From Conchocele bisecta (taxonomy: Eukaryota > Mollusca > Bivalvia > Lucinida > Thyasiridae), in NCBI GenBank assembly GCA_029237695.1, contig CM055267.1:4238036-4302035 (forward strand): a DNA stretch of 64,000 nt. Reading direction: 5' to 3'. Position 1 is the stretch's first letter; every line of letters starts with the position of its first letter. Below are positions 12,634 to 24,843 of the stretch, piece after piece. The notes beneath the pieces are model-generated. The model saw only the letters and a program-made list of their open reading frames with translations. It had not been told where the DNA came from and did not search any database. The position numbers and the translations under genes were made by a program.

Positions 12634-12890
12634 CATCGTGTGAAGTTGCGCACCTGGGGTTTTAGATGCGGATTCATCTTGTATTTACGGAGTTCTGGCC
12701 CTTGACTTAGTGAAAAGTGGGGATTTTCAACTTGTGTCGCGCGTATCTCCAAAAGTATTTCAGTTCGAGTCGCGAAACTTTACAGGAATACTGGTCATCG
12801 TGTGAAGCTGCGCACCTGAGGTTTTAGATGTGGATTCATCCAGTATTCACGGAGTTATGGTCGCCATTAAACAGATTTTCCGACCTATCA
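12634..12890 (+). repeat. Two-copy direct repeat, period about 162 bp
   Basis: 'catcgtgtgaag' starts copies at 12634 and 12796. Each continues with 'cgcacctg.ggttttagatg' and 'cggagtt'. The style (short sequence that reads like the internal unit of the Helentron-like families) suggests a remnant of another such element, but no ends were found. Confidence 0.6.
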
Positions 12891-14483
12891 TTTTCTGATA
12901 TACGCCGCAAATTTGAAAATTACAATACAGTTAACCCTATATTCACCTCTAAGTAACTGAGATAGACTGTGATATGTTAAGTTTCTTACCAATCCAATTG
13001 TCACAATATGATTTTCAGACTACCTGGTAGGCCATTTTATAAAAAAGGGGTGGTTGTTTTTTTTTTCTGAAAAATATGAAAATTACTTGCAAAAAGTGTG
13101 GATCCTGATGAGACGGCTGTTGTCTGGATTTAAACTGTTTGCAAACACTGCTATAGATGTCTGTAGTGTTGAAAGGGTTAAGGATTCACATCAGAATGAT
13201 GAATCAAGGGTTCCTAGCATGGGATAAGGGCCATGTCTCCGTAGTGAAAGTGTTTATTGTATCCCCCGGACTCCGTCGGGGGGGGGATACTATGGATTTG
13301 ACAGCGGTCCGCGTCCGCCGCAGACACTTCTTGTCCGGAGCATAACTCGAACACCCTTTGGAATATTTTCATGAAACTTCACACATGCATAGACCACGAC
13401 CCGAAGGTGTGTCGCGCAAAAGAATGACAACTCTTGCATAGCTAATTTTTGAGTTATCTCCCTTTTTTGTTTCTCGCACTGATTTCGTGTCCGGAGCATA
13501 ACTCCACCACCCTTTGGAATATTTTCATGAAACTTCACACATGCATAGACCACGACCCGAAGGTGTGTCGTGCATAAGAATGACAACTCTTGCATAGCTA
13601 ATTTTTTAGTTATCTCCCTTTTTTGTTTCGCGCACTGATTGACCATAACTCGACCACCCTTTGGAATATTTTTATGAAACTTCACACATTCAATTAGACC
13701 ACGAACCGAAGGTGTGTCGTGCACAAGAATGACAACTCTTGCATAGCTAATTTTTTTAGTTATCTCCCTTTTTTGTTTTCGCGCACTGATTTCCTGTCCG
13801 GAGCATAACTCGACCACCCTTTGGAATATTTTCATGGAACTTCACACATGCATAGACCACGACCCGGAGGTGTGTCGCGCACAAGAATGACAACTCTTGC
13901 GTAGCTAATTTTTTAGTTATCTCCCTTTTTTGTTTTGCGCACTCTACAAACTGGACAATAATGCATGAAGACCCGTTTTCTCGTCTGCTCTGTACACCTT
14001 TTCTCGTGTGCTCTGTACACCTTACCTGTAGAGAGAACAATAGAGACTGGGGAAACCATTCACCTGTGCATGTGCTAGCATGTGCATATGTCCAGTCTTG
14101 ACCACTGTAGAGAGAACAATAGAGACTGGGGAAACCATTCACCTGTGCATGTGCTAGCATGTGCAAATGTCCAGTCTTGACCAGTCTTGACCACTCTTGA
14201 CCACAGGTAATTTATACAGGTAAATTACTACATTGGATATTACATTTCCGTAAACTGTGTTGAAAATATTGTGGCATTATGTGGACCTGTGCAGATATAT
14301 GTAGATAAATTTTGGACTATTAAAAACAAATTCTGGGCTCCAGTAGCAAGCATTATTATTTTTAATTTTTAAACTTTTTTTTTCCATTTTTCTTTTTCAT
14401 TTTTTTTTTCAAATTGTTTTTAAATTTTTGTCTAGTAGCATAAGGTCGTAAGTGCTATATACAGACTATTATCATATAATAAA

Positions 14484-14549
14484 ACAATTATTGACTAGTG
14501 AGCCATAGAATATAATCTGATATTCCATGGCTCACTAGTCAATAATTGT
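14484..14549. repeat. 66-nt palindrome (copy 2)
   Basis: Same palindrome as 285-350. Here the next base starts a second B 5' hairpin (ATCCCCCGG), so B begins exactly at the palindrome edge. Confidence 0.85.
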
Positions 14550-15675
14550 ATCCCCCGGACTCCGTCTGGGGATACTATAGATTTGACAGCGGGCCGCGTC
14601 CGCCGCAGACACTTCTTGTCCGGAGCATAACTCGAACACCCTTTGGAATATTTTCATGAAACTTCACACATGCATAGACCACGACCCGAAGGTGAGTGTC
14701 GCGCACAAGAATGACAACTCTTGCATAGCTAATTTTTTAGTTATCTCCTTTTTTTTTTTTTGTTTCTCGCACTGATTTCGTGTCCGGAGCATAACTCCAC
14801 CACCCTTTGGAATATTTTCATGAAACTTCACACATGCATAGACCACGACCCGAAGGTGTGTCTCGCACAAGAATGACAACTCTTGCATAGCTAATTTTTT
14901 AGTTATCTTCCTTTTTTGTTTCGCGCACTGATTGACCATAACTCGACCACCCTTTGGAATATTTTTATGAAACTTCACACATTCAATTAGACCACAAACC
15001 GAAGGTGTGTCGTGCACAAGAATCACAACTCTTGCATAGCTAATTTTTTAGTTGTCTCCCTTTTTTGTTTTCGCGCACTGATTTCCTGTTCGGAGCATAA
15101 CTCGACCACCCTTTGGAATATTTTCATGAACCTTCACACATGCATAGACCACGACCCGGAGGTGTGTCGCGCACAAGAATGACAATTCTTGCGAAGCTAA
15201 TTTTTGAGTTATCTCCCTTTTTTGTTTTGCGCACTCTACAAACTGGACAATAATGCATGAAGACACGTTTTCTCGTCTGCTCTGTACACCTTTTCTCGTG
15301 TGCTCTGTACACCTTACCTGTAGAGAGAACAATAGAGACTGGGAGAACCATTCACCTGTGCATGTGCTAGCATGTGCAAATGTCCAGTCTTGACAAGTCT
15401 TGACCAGTCTGACCACAGGTAATTTATACAGGTAAATTACTACATTGGATATTACATTTCCGTAAACTGTGTTGAAAATATTGTGGCATTATGTGGACCT
15501 GTGCAGATATATGTAGATAAATATAGGACTATTAAAAAAAAATTCTGGGCTCCGGTAGCAAGCTTTATTATTTTTAATTTTTAAACTTTTTTTTCTTCAA
15601 ATTCTTTTTAAATTTTTGTCTAGTAGCATAAGGTCGGTCGTAAGTGCTATATACAGACTATTATCATATAATAAA

Positions 15676-15741
15676 ACAATTATTGACTAGTGAGCCATAG
15701 AATATAATCTGATATTCTATGGCTCACTAGTCAATAATTGT
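15676..15741. repeat. 66-nt palindrome (copy 3)
   Basis: Same palindrome as 285-350, followed by 'ataatatgttcgggccagtg' as in the B copies at 199 and 53186. Confidence 0.85.
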
Positions 15742-15911
15742 ATAATATGTTCGGGCCAGTGAAAATTGCTTTCAGGCCCAGGCTCGAGGTCAAGGCGGGA
15801 CAAGGCGAGGCATTTGATTCCGCGGAATTCTTGTTTACTTATCTCCCTTTGTTGGTTCATGCTCTGATTTCGTATCCAGAGCATAACTCGAACACCCTTT
15901 GGAATATTTTT

Positions 15912-16754
15912 ATGCCCCACCACGATAGTGGAGGGGGCATTTAGTGTTACCCTTGTCCGTCCGTCCGTCCGTCCGTCCGCACACACGAATGGGTACTTGT
16001 TGTAAGCGTACGGGGATCTTATTGGGTAGGGTTAAGATAGTGTTGGGTACTCTTGTTGGGTATTTTTATACAGTAAAAACCCAACAAGTATTCATCCGTA
16101 GGAACGTGCGTCCCGTCCTCCCGTCCGTCCGTCCGTCCGTCACAAAACTTTAACACCCGGGTAAATGTCTCATAATTTCTTCATCCTTCGACCGATCAGC
16201 TTCATATTTCATATACACATTGCTCTGATGGTTCACTACCGCCCTGTGCCAAATCTACGTTTGTCCTGCCCCTGCCAAGCCCAGGGTCAAGGTCACATAC
16301 TTGGTGCTTCAAAAACTTTAACGCTCAGGTAAATATCTTATAATTTCTGTTTCCTTCCACGGATCAGCTTCATACTTCATATACGCGTTGCTCTAATGGT
16401 CCTCTACCGCCCTGTGCCAAATCCACGTTCGTCCCGCCCCCGACAAGCCCAGGGTTAACATCACATACTTAGTGCTTCAAAAACTTTAACGCTCAGGTAA
16501 ATATCTTATAATTTCTGTTTTCTTTCACGGATCAGCTTTATATTTCATATATGCATTGCTCTAATGGTCCTCTACTGCCCTATGCCAAATCCACGTTCGT
16601 CCTGCCCCCGCCAAGCCCAGGGTCAAGGTCACATACTTGGTGCTTCAAAAACTTTAACGCTCAGGTAAAAGAAAATTTTGACTTGGAATTTGGCCTCATT
16701 TATTATCAAAGCGATATGTGGGACATCCGTGTTCTATGAACACATTTTCTAGTT
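15912..16754 (+). mobile_element. Family C element nested in B, copy 2
   Basis: Same ends as the copy at 521-1847: ATGCCCCACCACGATAGTGG at the 5' end; TGTGGGACAT, GTGTTCTATGAACAC and TTTTCTAGTT at the 3' end. It has fewer internal units and sits at the same B position. Confidence 0.75.
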
Positions 16755-17134
16755 TATTAAACTTCACACATGCATAGAAGACGACCCAAAGGTGTGTCGC
16801 ATGTAAGAATGACAACTCTTGCGTCGTTAATTTCTTAGTTATCTCCCTTTGTTGTTTCGTGCACTGATTTCGTGTCCGGAGCATAACTCGAACACCCTTT
16901 GGAATATTTTCATGAAACTTCACACATGCATACGCAAGAATGACAACTCTTGCATCACTAATTTTTTAGTTATCTCCCTTTGTTTTTTCCGTCACTGATT
17001 TTGTCTCCGGAGCATAACTCGAACACCCTTTTTTCAAACTACTTGTGTATCTGGGGAGGGGGATACACATGCGCTTGTCGACAAGCGTCCATTTCTAGTT
17101 ATGATTTGAATGATGAATGTACAGTGCTCCCCCT

Positions 17135-18119
17135 ACAGGCACATTCCCTTCTATACTGACCTTGCTGATGGTGGGAAATACAGGCACATTCCCTTCTATA
17201 CTGACCTTGCTGATGGTGGGAAATACAGGCACATTCCCTTCTATACTGACCTCGCTGATGGTGGGAAATATAGGCACATTCCCTTTTATACTGGCCTTGC
17301 TGATGGTGGGAAATACAGGCACATTCCCTTCTATACTGACCTTGCTGATGGTGGGAAATACAGGCACATTCCCTTCTATACTGACCTTGCTGATGGTGGG
17401 AAACACAGGCACATTCCCTTCTATACTGACCTTGCTGATGGTGGGAAATACAGGCACATTCCCTTATATACTGACCTTGCTGATGGTGGGAAATACAGGC
17501 ACATTCCCTTCTATACTGCTTGCTGATGGTGGGAAATACAGGCACATTCCCTTCTATACTGACCTTGCTGATGGTGGGAAACACAGGCACATTCCCTTCT
17601 ATACTGACCTTGCTGATGGTGGGAAATACAGGCACATTCCCTTCTATACTGACCTTGCTATGGTGGGAAATACAGGCACATTCCCTTCTATACTGACCTT
17701 GCTATGGTGGGAAATACAGGCACATTCCCTTCTATACTGACCTTGCTGATGGTGGGAAATACAGGCACATTCCCTTCTATACTGACCTTGCTGATGGTGG
17801 GAAATACAGGCACATTCCCTTCTATACTGACCTCGCTGATGGTGGGAAATATAGGCACATTCCCTTTTATACTGGCCTTGCTGATGGTGGGAAATACAGG
17901 CACATTCCCTTCTATACTGACCTTGCTGATGGTGGGAAATACAGGCACATTCCCTTCTATACTGACCTTGCTGATGGTGGGAAATACAGGCACATTCCCT
18001 TCTATACTGACCTTGCTATGGTGGGAAATACAGGCACATTCCCTTCTATACTGACCTTGCTATGGTGGGAAATACAGGCACATTCCCTTCTATACTGACC
18101 TTGCTGATGGTGGGAAACA
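17135..18119. repeat. 45-bp minisatellite, about 22 units
   Basis: The unit contains 'acaggcacattcccttctat', 'actgaccttgctgatggt' and 'gggaaat'. Since 45 is divisible by three and the unit has no stop in several frames, long repetitive open frames arise on both strands (a 15-residue repeat); they are not evidence of a gene. Units with 'gctatggtgg' (2-bp loss) and 'actgcttgctg' break phase. A variant pair (ctcgctg, then actggcc) recurs 581 bp apart. Confidence 0.95.
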
Positions 18120-18262
18120 CCAATCAATCCATTAAACTCTTGTTTGTGTGGTTTACAATTGTATTTATTGAGCAATATGACATCTTTGCATATCTGTTTT
18201 GATCTGCTATAAATACTTGTAGTTAGCAAGTCAATATTGTTCCATATTGCATGTAAAGTGTG

Positions 18263-18420
18263 CAACACCATTTCAATAACAACACTTACTGGGAGGCTAT
18301 GGATTTAATCTCATAGTAGCCTCACAGTAAGTGAGGCTATGGACAGTAGCATGGATTTAATCTCTATGGATTTAATCTCACAGTAGCCTCACAGTAAGTG
18401 TTCTTATTGAAATGGCGTTG
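18263..18420. mobile_element. Inverted-repeat element (hairpin MITE)
   Basis: The outer arms 'caacaccatttcaataac' and 'ttattgaaatggcgttg' pair, as do 'aacacttactg' and 'cagtaagtgtt' inside. The middle holds short repeats of 'atggatttaatctc'. No coding capacity. Confidence 0.65.
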
Positions 18421-19081
18421 TATGGAAGGTAATATCCGCCATAATTATATGTGGCTTACTGCTTGCTTACTGATGACATTCCAGGTTCTATGCTTGTTAC
18501 TACAATTCTATGTGCCCTGGGGCTTGCCTGCTGATGGCATTACAACGTGTAATATGATTTAAGGCATTGTGTATATGAATATGATATTTGAAATTGTCTT
18601 GGTTGTTGTTTTCTATTTGTCTAAATTACATGTGCATTTGGCTTGATGCTTCATTCATTCATACTGTTTCAATTGGAATAATGTGGTGTGTGTTGATTAC
18701 ATTCTAAGTGGCTTGATGTTTCATTATTAGTGACATCCAGTGTTCAATTATTGATTTACGCTTGTCAGCTACGCCCATTGTCAGCTACGCCGCCCCTTGA
18801 CAACAATAATTGCAACAGTAATTATGATGCCAGCTGAGCTGCCAAAACTCAAAATAGTTCTCCCTGAAAGGATGTAATATGCTGGTACCCATCCTGCAAG
18901 GCGTTGCTTTAGAGGTTAGAATACATCAAATAGTTTTGCTATATAATTTAACAGAATTCCATCGTATGATGTGCGACCCACTTCTACATGGCCTGCAGAC
19001 TATCTGCTCTGGATCTGTATGAATAAAATAATAGGTTTGCCTACTCCTAAGAAAGAACAATTCAACCTTGTTTTCATTTTT
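18421..19081. other. Dispersed repeat sequence, unassigned
   Basis: 'tatggaaggtaatatccgcc' and the next 40 bp recur in inverted orientation at about 29755-29815, so part of this stretch is a dispersed repeat. No gene seen. Confidence 0.5.
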
Positions 19082-20241
19082 AGCTCGCCTGCACGAAGTG
19101 CATAAGAGCTTATGGCATACCCCCGGCGTCGTCGTCGTCGGCGTCGTCGGTGTCGGCATCAGCGTCGTCCACAAACTTAACGTTGGGTAAATGTCTTATA
19201 ACTTCTGTTTCCTTTCATGGAACACCTTGTTATTTCATACATGCATTCCTCAGATGACCCTCTATCATGCTGTAGCAAATCCATGACCCACCACCCAACC
19301 CTTACCCCAAGGTCAAGGTCACAAACTTAGCACATTCATAAACTTAACATGGGGTAAATTTCTTATAACATCTGTTTCCTTTCATGCAACGCCTTGATAT
19401 TTCATACATGCATTCCTCAGATGACCCTCTATCATGCTGTAGCAAATCCATGACCCACCACCCAACCCCTACCTCAAGGTCAAGGTCACAAACTTAGCAC
19501 ATTCATAAACTTAACGTTGGGGTAAATTTATTATAACATCTGTTTCCTTTCATGGAACTCCTTGATATTTCATACATGCATTCCTCAGATGACCCTCTAT
19601 CATGCTGTAGCAAATCCATGACCCACCACCCAACCCTTACCCCAATGTCAAGGTCACAAACTTAGCACATTCATAAACTGAACGTTGGGGTAAATTTCTT
19701 ATAACATCTGTTTCCTTTCATGGAACGCCTTGATATTTCAGACATGCATTCCTCAGATGACCCTCTATCATGCTGTAGCAAATCCATGACCCACCACCCA
19801 ACCCTTATCCCAAGCTCAAGGTCACAAACTTAGCACATTCATAAACTTAACGTTGGGGTAAATTTCTTATAAGTTATAACATCTGTTTCCTTTCATGGAA
19901 CGCCTTGATATTTCATACATGCATTCCTCAGATGACCCTCTATCATGCTGTAGCAAATCCATGACCCACCACCCAACCCTTACCCCAATGTCAAGGTCAC
20001 AAACTTAGCACATTCATAAACTGAACGTTGGGGTAAATTTCTTATAACATCTGTTTCCTTTCATGGAACGCCTTGATATTTCAGACATGCATTCCTCAGA
20101 TGACCCTCTATCATGCTGTAGCAAATCCATGACCCACCACCCAACCCCTACCTCAAGGTCAAGGTTGCAAACTTAGCATGTTCATAAACTTAACGTTGGG
20201 GTAAATATTGTGTAACTTCTGAAGGGAATGCCTTCATATTT

Positions 20242-21607
20242 ATGCCCCCGCTACCGAAAGGTACGGGGGCATATAGTGTTACCGGCGTCCGTCCCGTACG
20301 TCCGTCCCGTACGTCCGTCCGTACGTCCCGATATTATATTCTTTAGTAACTTCTACATGGCTTCACATATTATGTCAATATTTATACACATGATACATAT
20401 GAACATCCCTTACACACTCCACCCCCCAGTACTTCGACCTTGACCTTTGGCCTTGACCTTTTCCACTTTAAATGTTTGCTTGGCACTTTGGGACAAATCT
20501 ACGTGCACATTTCTCAATCCTACACTAACTTCTCAATACTTTTGCCAATCGCTTAAATATTTATACACATGTTACATATGAACATGCCCTACACACTCCA
20601 CCACCCAGTACTTCGACCTTGACCTTTGACCTTCACCTTTTCTACTTTAAATGTTTACTTACCACTTTGGGACAAATCTACGTGCACGTTTCTCAATCCT
20701 ACAATAACTTCTGAATACTTTTACCAATCCCTTAAATATTTATACACATGATACATATGAACATACCCTACACACTCCACCACCTAGTACTTCGACCTTG
20801 ACCTTTCACCTTCACCTTTTCTACTTTAAATGTTCACTTACCACTTTGGGACAAATCTACGTGCACGTTTCTCAATCCTACAATAACTTCTCAATACTTT
20901 TGCCAATCGCTAAATATTTATACACATGATACATATGAACATGCCCTACACACTCCACCACCCAGTACTTCGACCTTGACCTTTGACCTTCACCTTTTCT
21001 ACTTTAAATGTTTACTTAGCACTTTGGGACAAATCTACATGCACGTTTCTCAATCCTACAATAACTTCTCAATACTTTTGCCAATCCCTTAAATATTTAT
21101 ACACATGATACATATGAACATGCCCTACACACTCCACCACCCAGTACTTCGACCTTGACCTTTGACTAACTTCTCAATACTTTTGCCAATCGCTTAAATA
21201 TTTATACACATGATACATATGAACATGCCCTACACACTCCACCACCCAGTACTTCGACCTTGACCTTTGACCTTCACCTTTTCTACTTTAAATGTTTACT
21301 TAGCACTTTGGGACAAATCTACGTGCACATTTCTCAATCCTACAATAACTTTCAATACTTTTGCGAATCGCTTAAATATTTATACACATGATACATATGA
21401 ACATGCCCTACACACTCCACAACCCAGTACTTCGACCTTCACCTTTCACCTTCACCTTTTTATGTCCCCGCAACCGAATGGTGAGTGGGGCATATAGCGT
21501 TACCGGCGTCCATCCGTACTCGGGTAAATGGCTTGTAATCAAATATGCCTCGTTTTCTTTGGCTGCCAGCGGGGGCATTCGTGTGCCGACAGGCCACATT
21601 TCTAGTT
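20242..21607 (+). mobile_element. Family D block nested in E (two 5' ends, one 3' end)
   Basis: A D 5' hairpin (ATGCCCCCGCTACCGAAAGG closing with GGGGGCAT, then 'atagtgttaccggcgtccg') starts at 20242 and leads into about 180-bp units with 'cgaccttgacctttgacctt'. A second D 5' end lies at 21462 and runs only 146 bp to a D 3' end: GGGGGCAT, an imperfect TGTGCC/GGCCACA hairpin and TTTCTAGTT. It may be a D copy recombined with, or inserted into, another. Confidence 0.7.
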
Positions 21608-22771
21608 TATACATGCATTCATCTGCTGGCCCTCTATCATGCTGTAGCAAATCCATGATCCACCACCCAACCCTTACCCCAAGGTCAAGGTCACAAACTT
21701 AGCATGTTCATAAACTTAACGTTGGGGTAAATGTTGTGCGACTTCTGTTTATTTACAGGGAACGCCTTCATATTTCATACATGGATTCATCTGATGATAC
21801 TCTATCGTGCTGTTGCAAATCCATGACCCACCGCCCATCCCTTACCCCAAGGTCAAGGTCACAAACTTAGCACATTCATAAACTTAATGTTGGGGTAAAT
21901 GTTGTGTAACTTCTGTTTATTTACAGGGAATACCTTCAGATTTCATACATGCATTCATCTGATGAAACTCTATCGTACTATAGCAAATCCATGACCCACC
22001 TCCCACCCCTTTCCCGAAGGTCAAGGTCACAAACTTAGCACATTCATAAACTTAAATGTCTTATAACATCTGTTTTCTGTCATGGAACTCCTTGATAGTT
22101 CATACATGCATTCCTCAGATGACCCTCTATCAAGCTGTAGCAAATCCACGACTCACCACCCAACCCTTACCCCAATGTCAAGGTCACAAACCTAGCACAT
22201 TCATAAACTTAACGTTGGGGTAAATGTCTTTATAACATCTGTTTCCTTTCATGGAACGCCTTGATATTTGATACATACATTACTCAGATGACCCTCTATC
22301 ATGCTGTAGCAAATCCACAACCCACCACCCAACCCTTGATCCTAGGTCAAGGTCACAAACTTAGCATGTTCATAAACTTAACGTTGGTGTAAATGTTGTG
22401 TAACTTCTGTTTCTTTACAGGGAACGCTTTGATATTTCATACATGCATTCATCTGATGATCCTCTATTGTGCTACAGCAAATCCATGACCCCCCCACACC
22501 CCTTTCCCCAAGGTCACAAACTTAGCACATTCATACATGCATTCCTCATGTGAATAGCTATCATACTGTAGAAAATCACCAAATTGGTGCGTTCATAAAC
22601 TTAACGTTGGGTTAAATTTTATTTTATTTCTGTTTTCAGGGAGCGCATTGATATTTCATACATGCATTCATCTTAATATGCTATATTATGCTATAGCAAA
22701 CCCACAACCCACCTTGCACCTCTGACCCCAATGTCAAGGTCCACCGCATGCCCCTTAACCCAAGGTTTATT

Positions 22772-24751
22772 ATGCCCCCGCCACCGAATGGTGAGGGGGG
22801 CATATAGTTTTACCGGCGTCCGTACGTACGTACATACGTACGTCCCGAAACCTTAACGCTGGGTAAATGGCTTATAATTTCTGTTTCCTTGCTCGGATCT
22901 GCTTCACATTTCACACACGCATTGCTCCAATGGTCCTCTACCGCCCTGTGACAAATCCACATTCGTCCCGCCCCCCGCTAAGCCCAGGGTCAAGGTCACA
23001 GACTTGGTGCGTTCGAAACCTCGACGCTGGGTAAATGGCTTATAATTTCTGTTTCCTTGCTCGGATCTGCTTCACATTTCACACACGCATTGCTCCAATG
23101 GTCCTCTACCGCCCTGTGACAAATCCACATTCGTCCCGCCCCCGCTAAGCCCAGGGTCAAGGTCACAGACTTGGTGCGTTCGAAACCTCGACGCTGGGTA
23201 AATGGCTTATAATTTCTGTTTCCTTGCTCGGATCTGCTTCACATTTCACACATGCATTGCTCCAATGGTCCGCTACCGCCCTGTGACAAATCCACATTTG
23301 TCCCGCCCCTGCTAAGCCCAGGGTCAAGGTCACAGACTTAACGCTCGGGTAAATGGCTCGGATCTGCTTCAAATTTCACACACACATTGCTCCAATGGTC
23401 CGCTACCACCCTGTGACAAATTCACATTCGTCCCACCCCCGCTAAGCCCAGGGTCAAGGTCACAGACTTGGTGCGTTCCAAACCTTAACGCTCGGGTAAA
23501 TGGCTTGTAATTTCTCTGTCCTTGCTCGGATCTGCGTCACATTTCTCACACGCATTGCTCCAATGGTCCTCTAACACCCTGTGACAAATCCACATTCGTC
23601 CTGCCCCCGCTAAGCCCAGGGTCAAGGTCACAGACTTGGTGCGTTCGAAACCTTAACGCTGGGTAAATGGCTTATAATTTCTGTTTCCTTGCTCGGATCT
23701 GCTTCACATTTCACACACGCATTGCTCCAATGGTCCTCTATCGCCCTGTGACAAATCCACATTCGTCCCGCCCCCGCTAAGCCCAGGGTCAAGGTCACAG
23801 ACTTGGTGCGTTCGAAACCTTAACGCTCGTGTAAATGGCTTATAATTTCTGTGTCCTTGCTCGGATCTGCTTCACATTTCACACACACATTGTTCCAATG
23901 GTCCGCTATCGCCCTGTGACAAATTCACATTCGTCCCACCCCCGCTAAGCCCAGGGTCAAGGTCACAGACTTGGTGCGTTCCAAACCTTAACGCTCGGGT
24001 AAATGGCTTGTAATTTCTCTGTCCTTGCTCGGATCTGCGTCACATTTCTCACACGCATTGCTCCTATGGTCCTCTACCACCCTGTGACAAATCCACATTC
24101 ATCCCGCCCCCGCTAAGCCCAGGGTCAAGGTCACAGACTTGGTGCATTCAAAACCTTAACGCTCATTTAAATGGCTTATAATTTCTGTTTCCTTGTTCGG
24201 ATCTGCTTCACATTTCACACACACATTGCTCCAATGCTCCTCTACCGTCCTGTCACAAATCCACATTTGTCACGCCCCCGCTAAGCCCAGGATCAAGGTC
24301 AAATACTTGGTGCGTTCGAAACCTTAACGCTCAGGTAAATGGCTTATAATTTCTGTTTCTTTGCTCAGATCTGCTTCGCATTTCACACACACAGTGCTCC
24401 AATGGTCGTCTACCGCCCTGTGACAAATCCACATTCGTCCCACCCCCTCTAAGCACAGGGTCAAGGTCACAGACTTGGTGCTTTGAAACCTTAACGCTCG
24501 TGTAAATGGCTTGTAATTTCTGTTTCCTTGCTCGGATCTGCTTCACATTTCACACACATTGCTCCAATGCTCCTCTACCGCCCTCTGACAAATTCATATT
24601 CGTCCCAACCCCGCTAAGCCCAGGGTCAAGGTCACAGACTTGGTGCGTTCGAAACCTTAACGCTCTGGTAAATGGCTTATAATCAAATATGCCTCGTTTT
24701 CTTTGGCTGCTAGCGGGGGCATTCGTGTGCCGACAGGCCACATTTCTAGTT
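22772..24751 (+). mobile_element. Family D element nested in E, copy 2
   Basis: 5' hairpin ATGCCCCCGCCACCGAATGG closing with GGGGGCAT, 'atagttttaccggcgtccg', then TACG repeats instead of GTCC. About ten units of 160-170 bp contain 'cagggtcaaggtcacagac'. It ends 'gggggcattcgtgtgccgac', 'aggccaca', TTTCTAGTT. The internal unit differs from the D block at 20242 and resembles C, so D ends occur with two different internal arrays. Confidence 0.75.
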
Positions 24752-24843
24752 ATATATAATATTCATGTTTTTTACGCAACTGTGCCATGTTTGAGTGAAG
24801 GCTGCCAACAGGCGAGCTTCGTTGTGTTCTGACAACTCTTGTT

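Larger units (their letters stand above)
13261..17100 (+). mobile_element. Family B Helentron-like element, full-ended, with 5' tandem duplication and nested C
   Basis: The 5' hairpin is ATCCCCCGGACTCCGTCGGG closing with GGGGGATA(C), followed by 'ctatggatttgacagcgg' and a CCGTCCGCC block. A second B 5' end begins at 14550, exactly after the 66-nt palindrome, so 13261-14549 and 14550-15741 are tandem copies of the B 5' half. C lies at 15912-16754. The 3' end has GGGGGATACA, hairpin CGCTTGTCGACAAGCG and TTTCTAGTT. Open frames on both strands are by-products of the repeats. Confidence 0.75.
19082..24843 (+). mobile_element. Family E Helentron-like element carrying two family D blocks
   Basis: The 5' hairpin AGCTCGCCTGCACGAAGTGC closes with AAGAGCT; 'tatggcatacccccggcg' and a GTCGTCG run follow. 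Internal units of about 175-180 bp contain 'caaggtcacaaacttagc' and 'atgctgtagcaaatccatg'. At the 3' end come CAGGCGAGC (inverse arm), hairpin GTTGTGTTCTGACAAC and TCTTGTT. The E units are split at 20241/21608 and 22771/24752 by D sequence and resume on the far side. Confidence 0.75.

Noticed and set aside
13290..15416. Minus-strand frames of 120-181 codons in family B
   Set aside because: They are read-through of B tandem units, with no domain.
17095..18054. Long open frames on both strands with a 15-residue repeat
   Set aside because: They follow from a 45-bp minisatellite without stops in several frames and lack any other coding sign.
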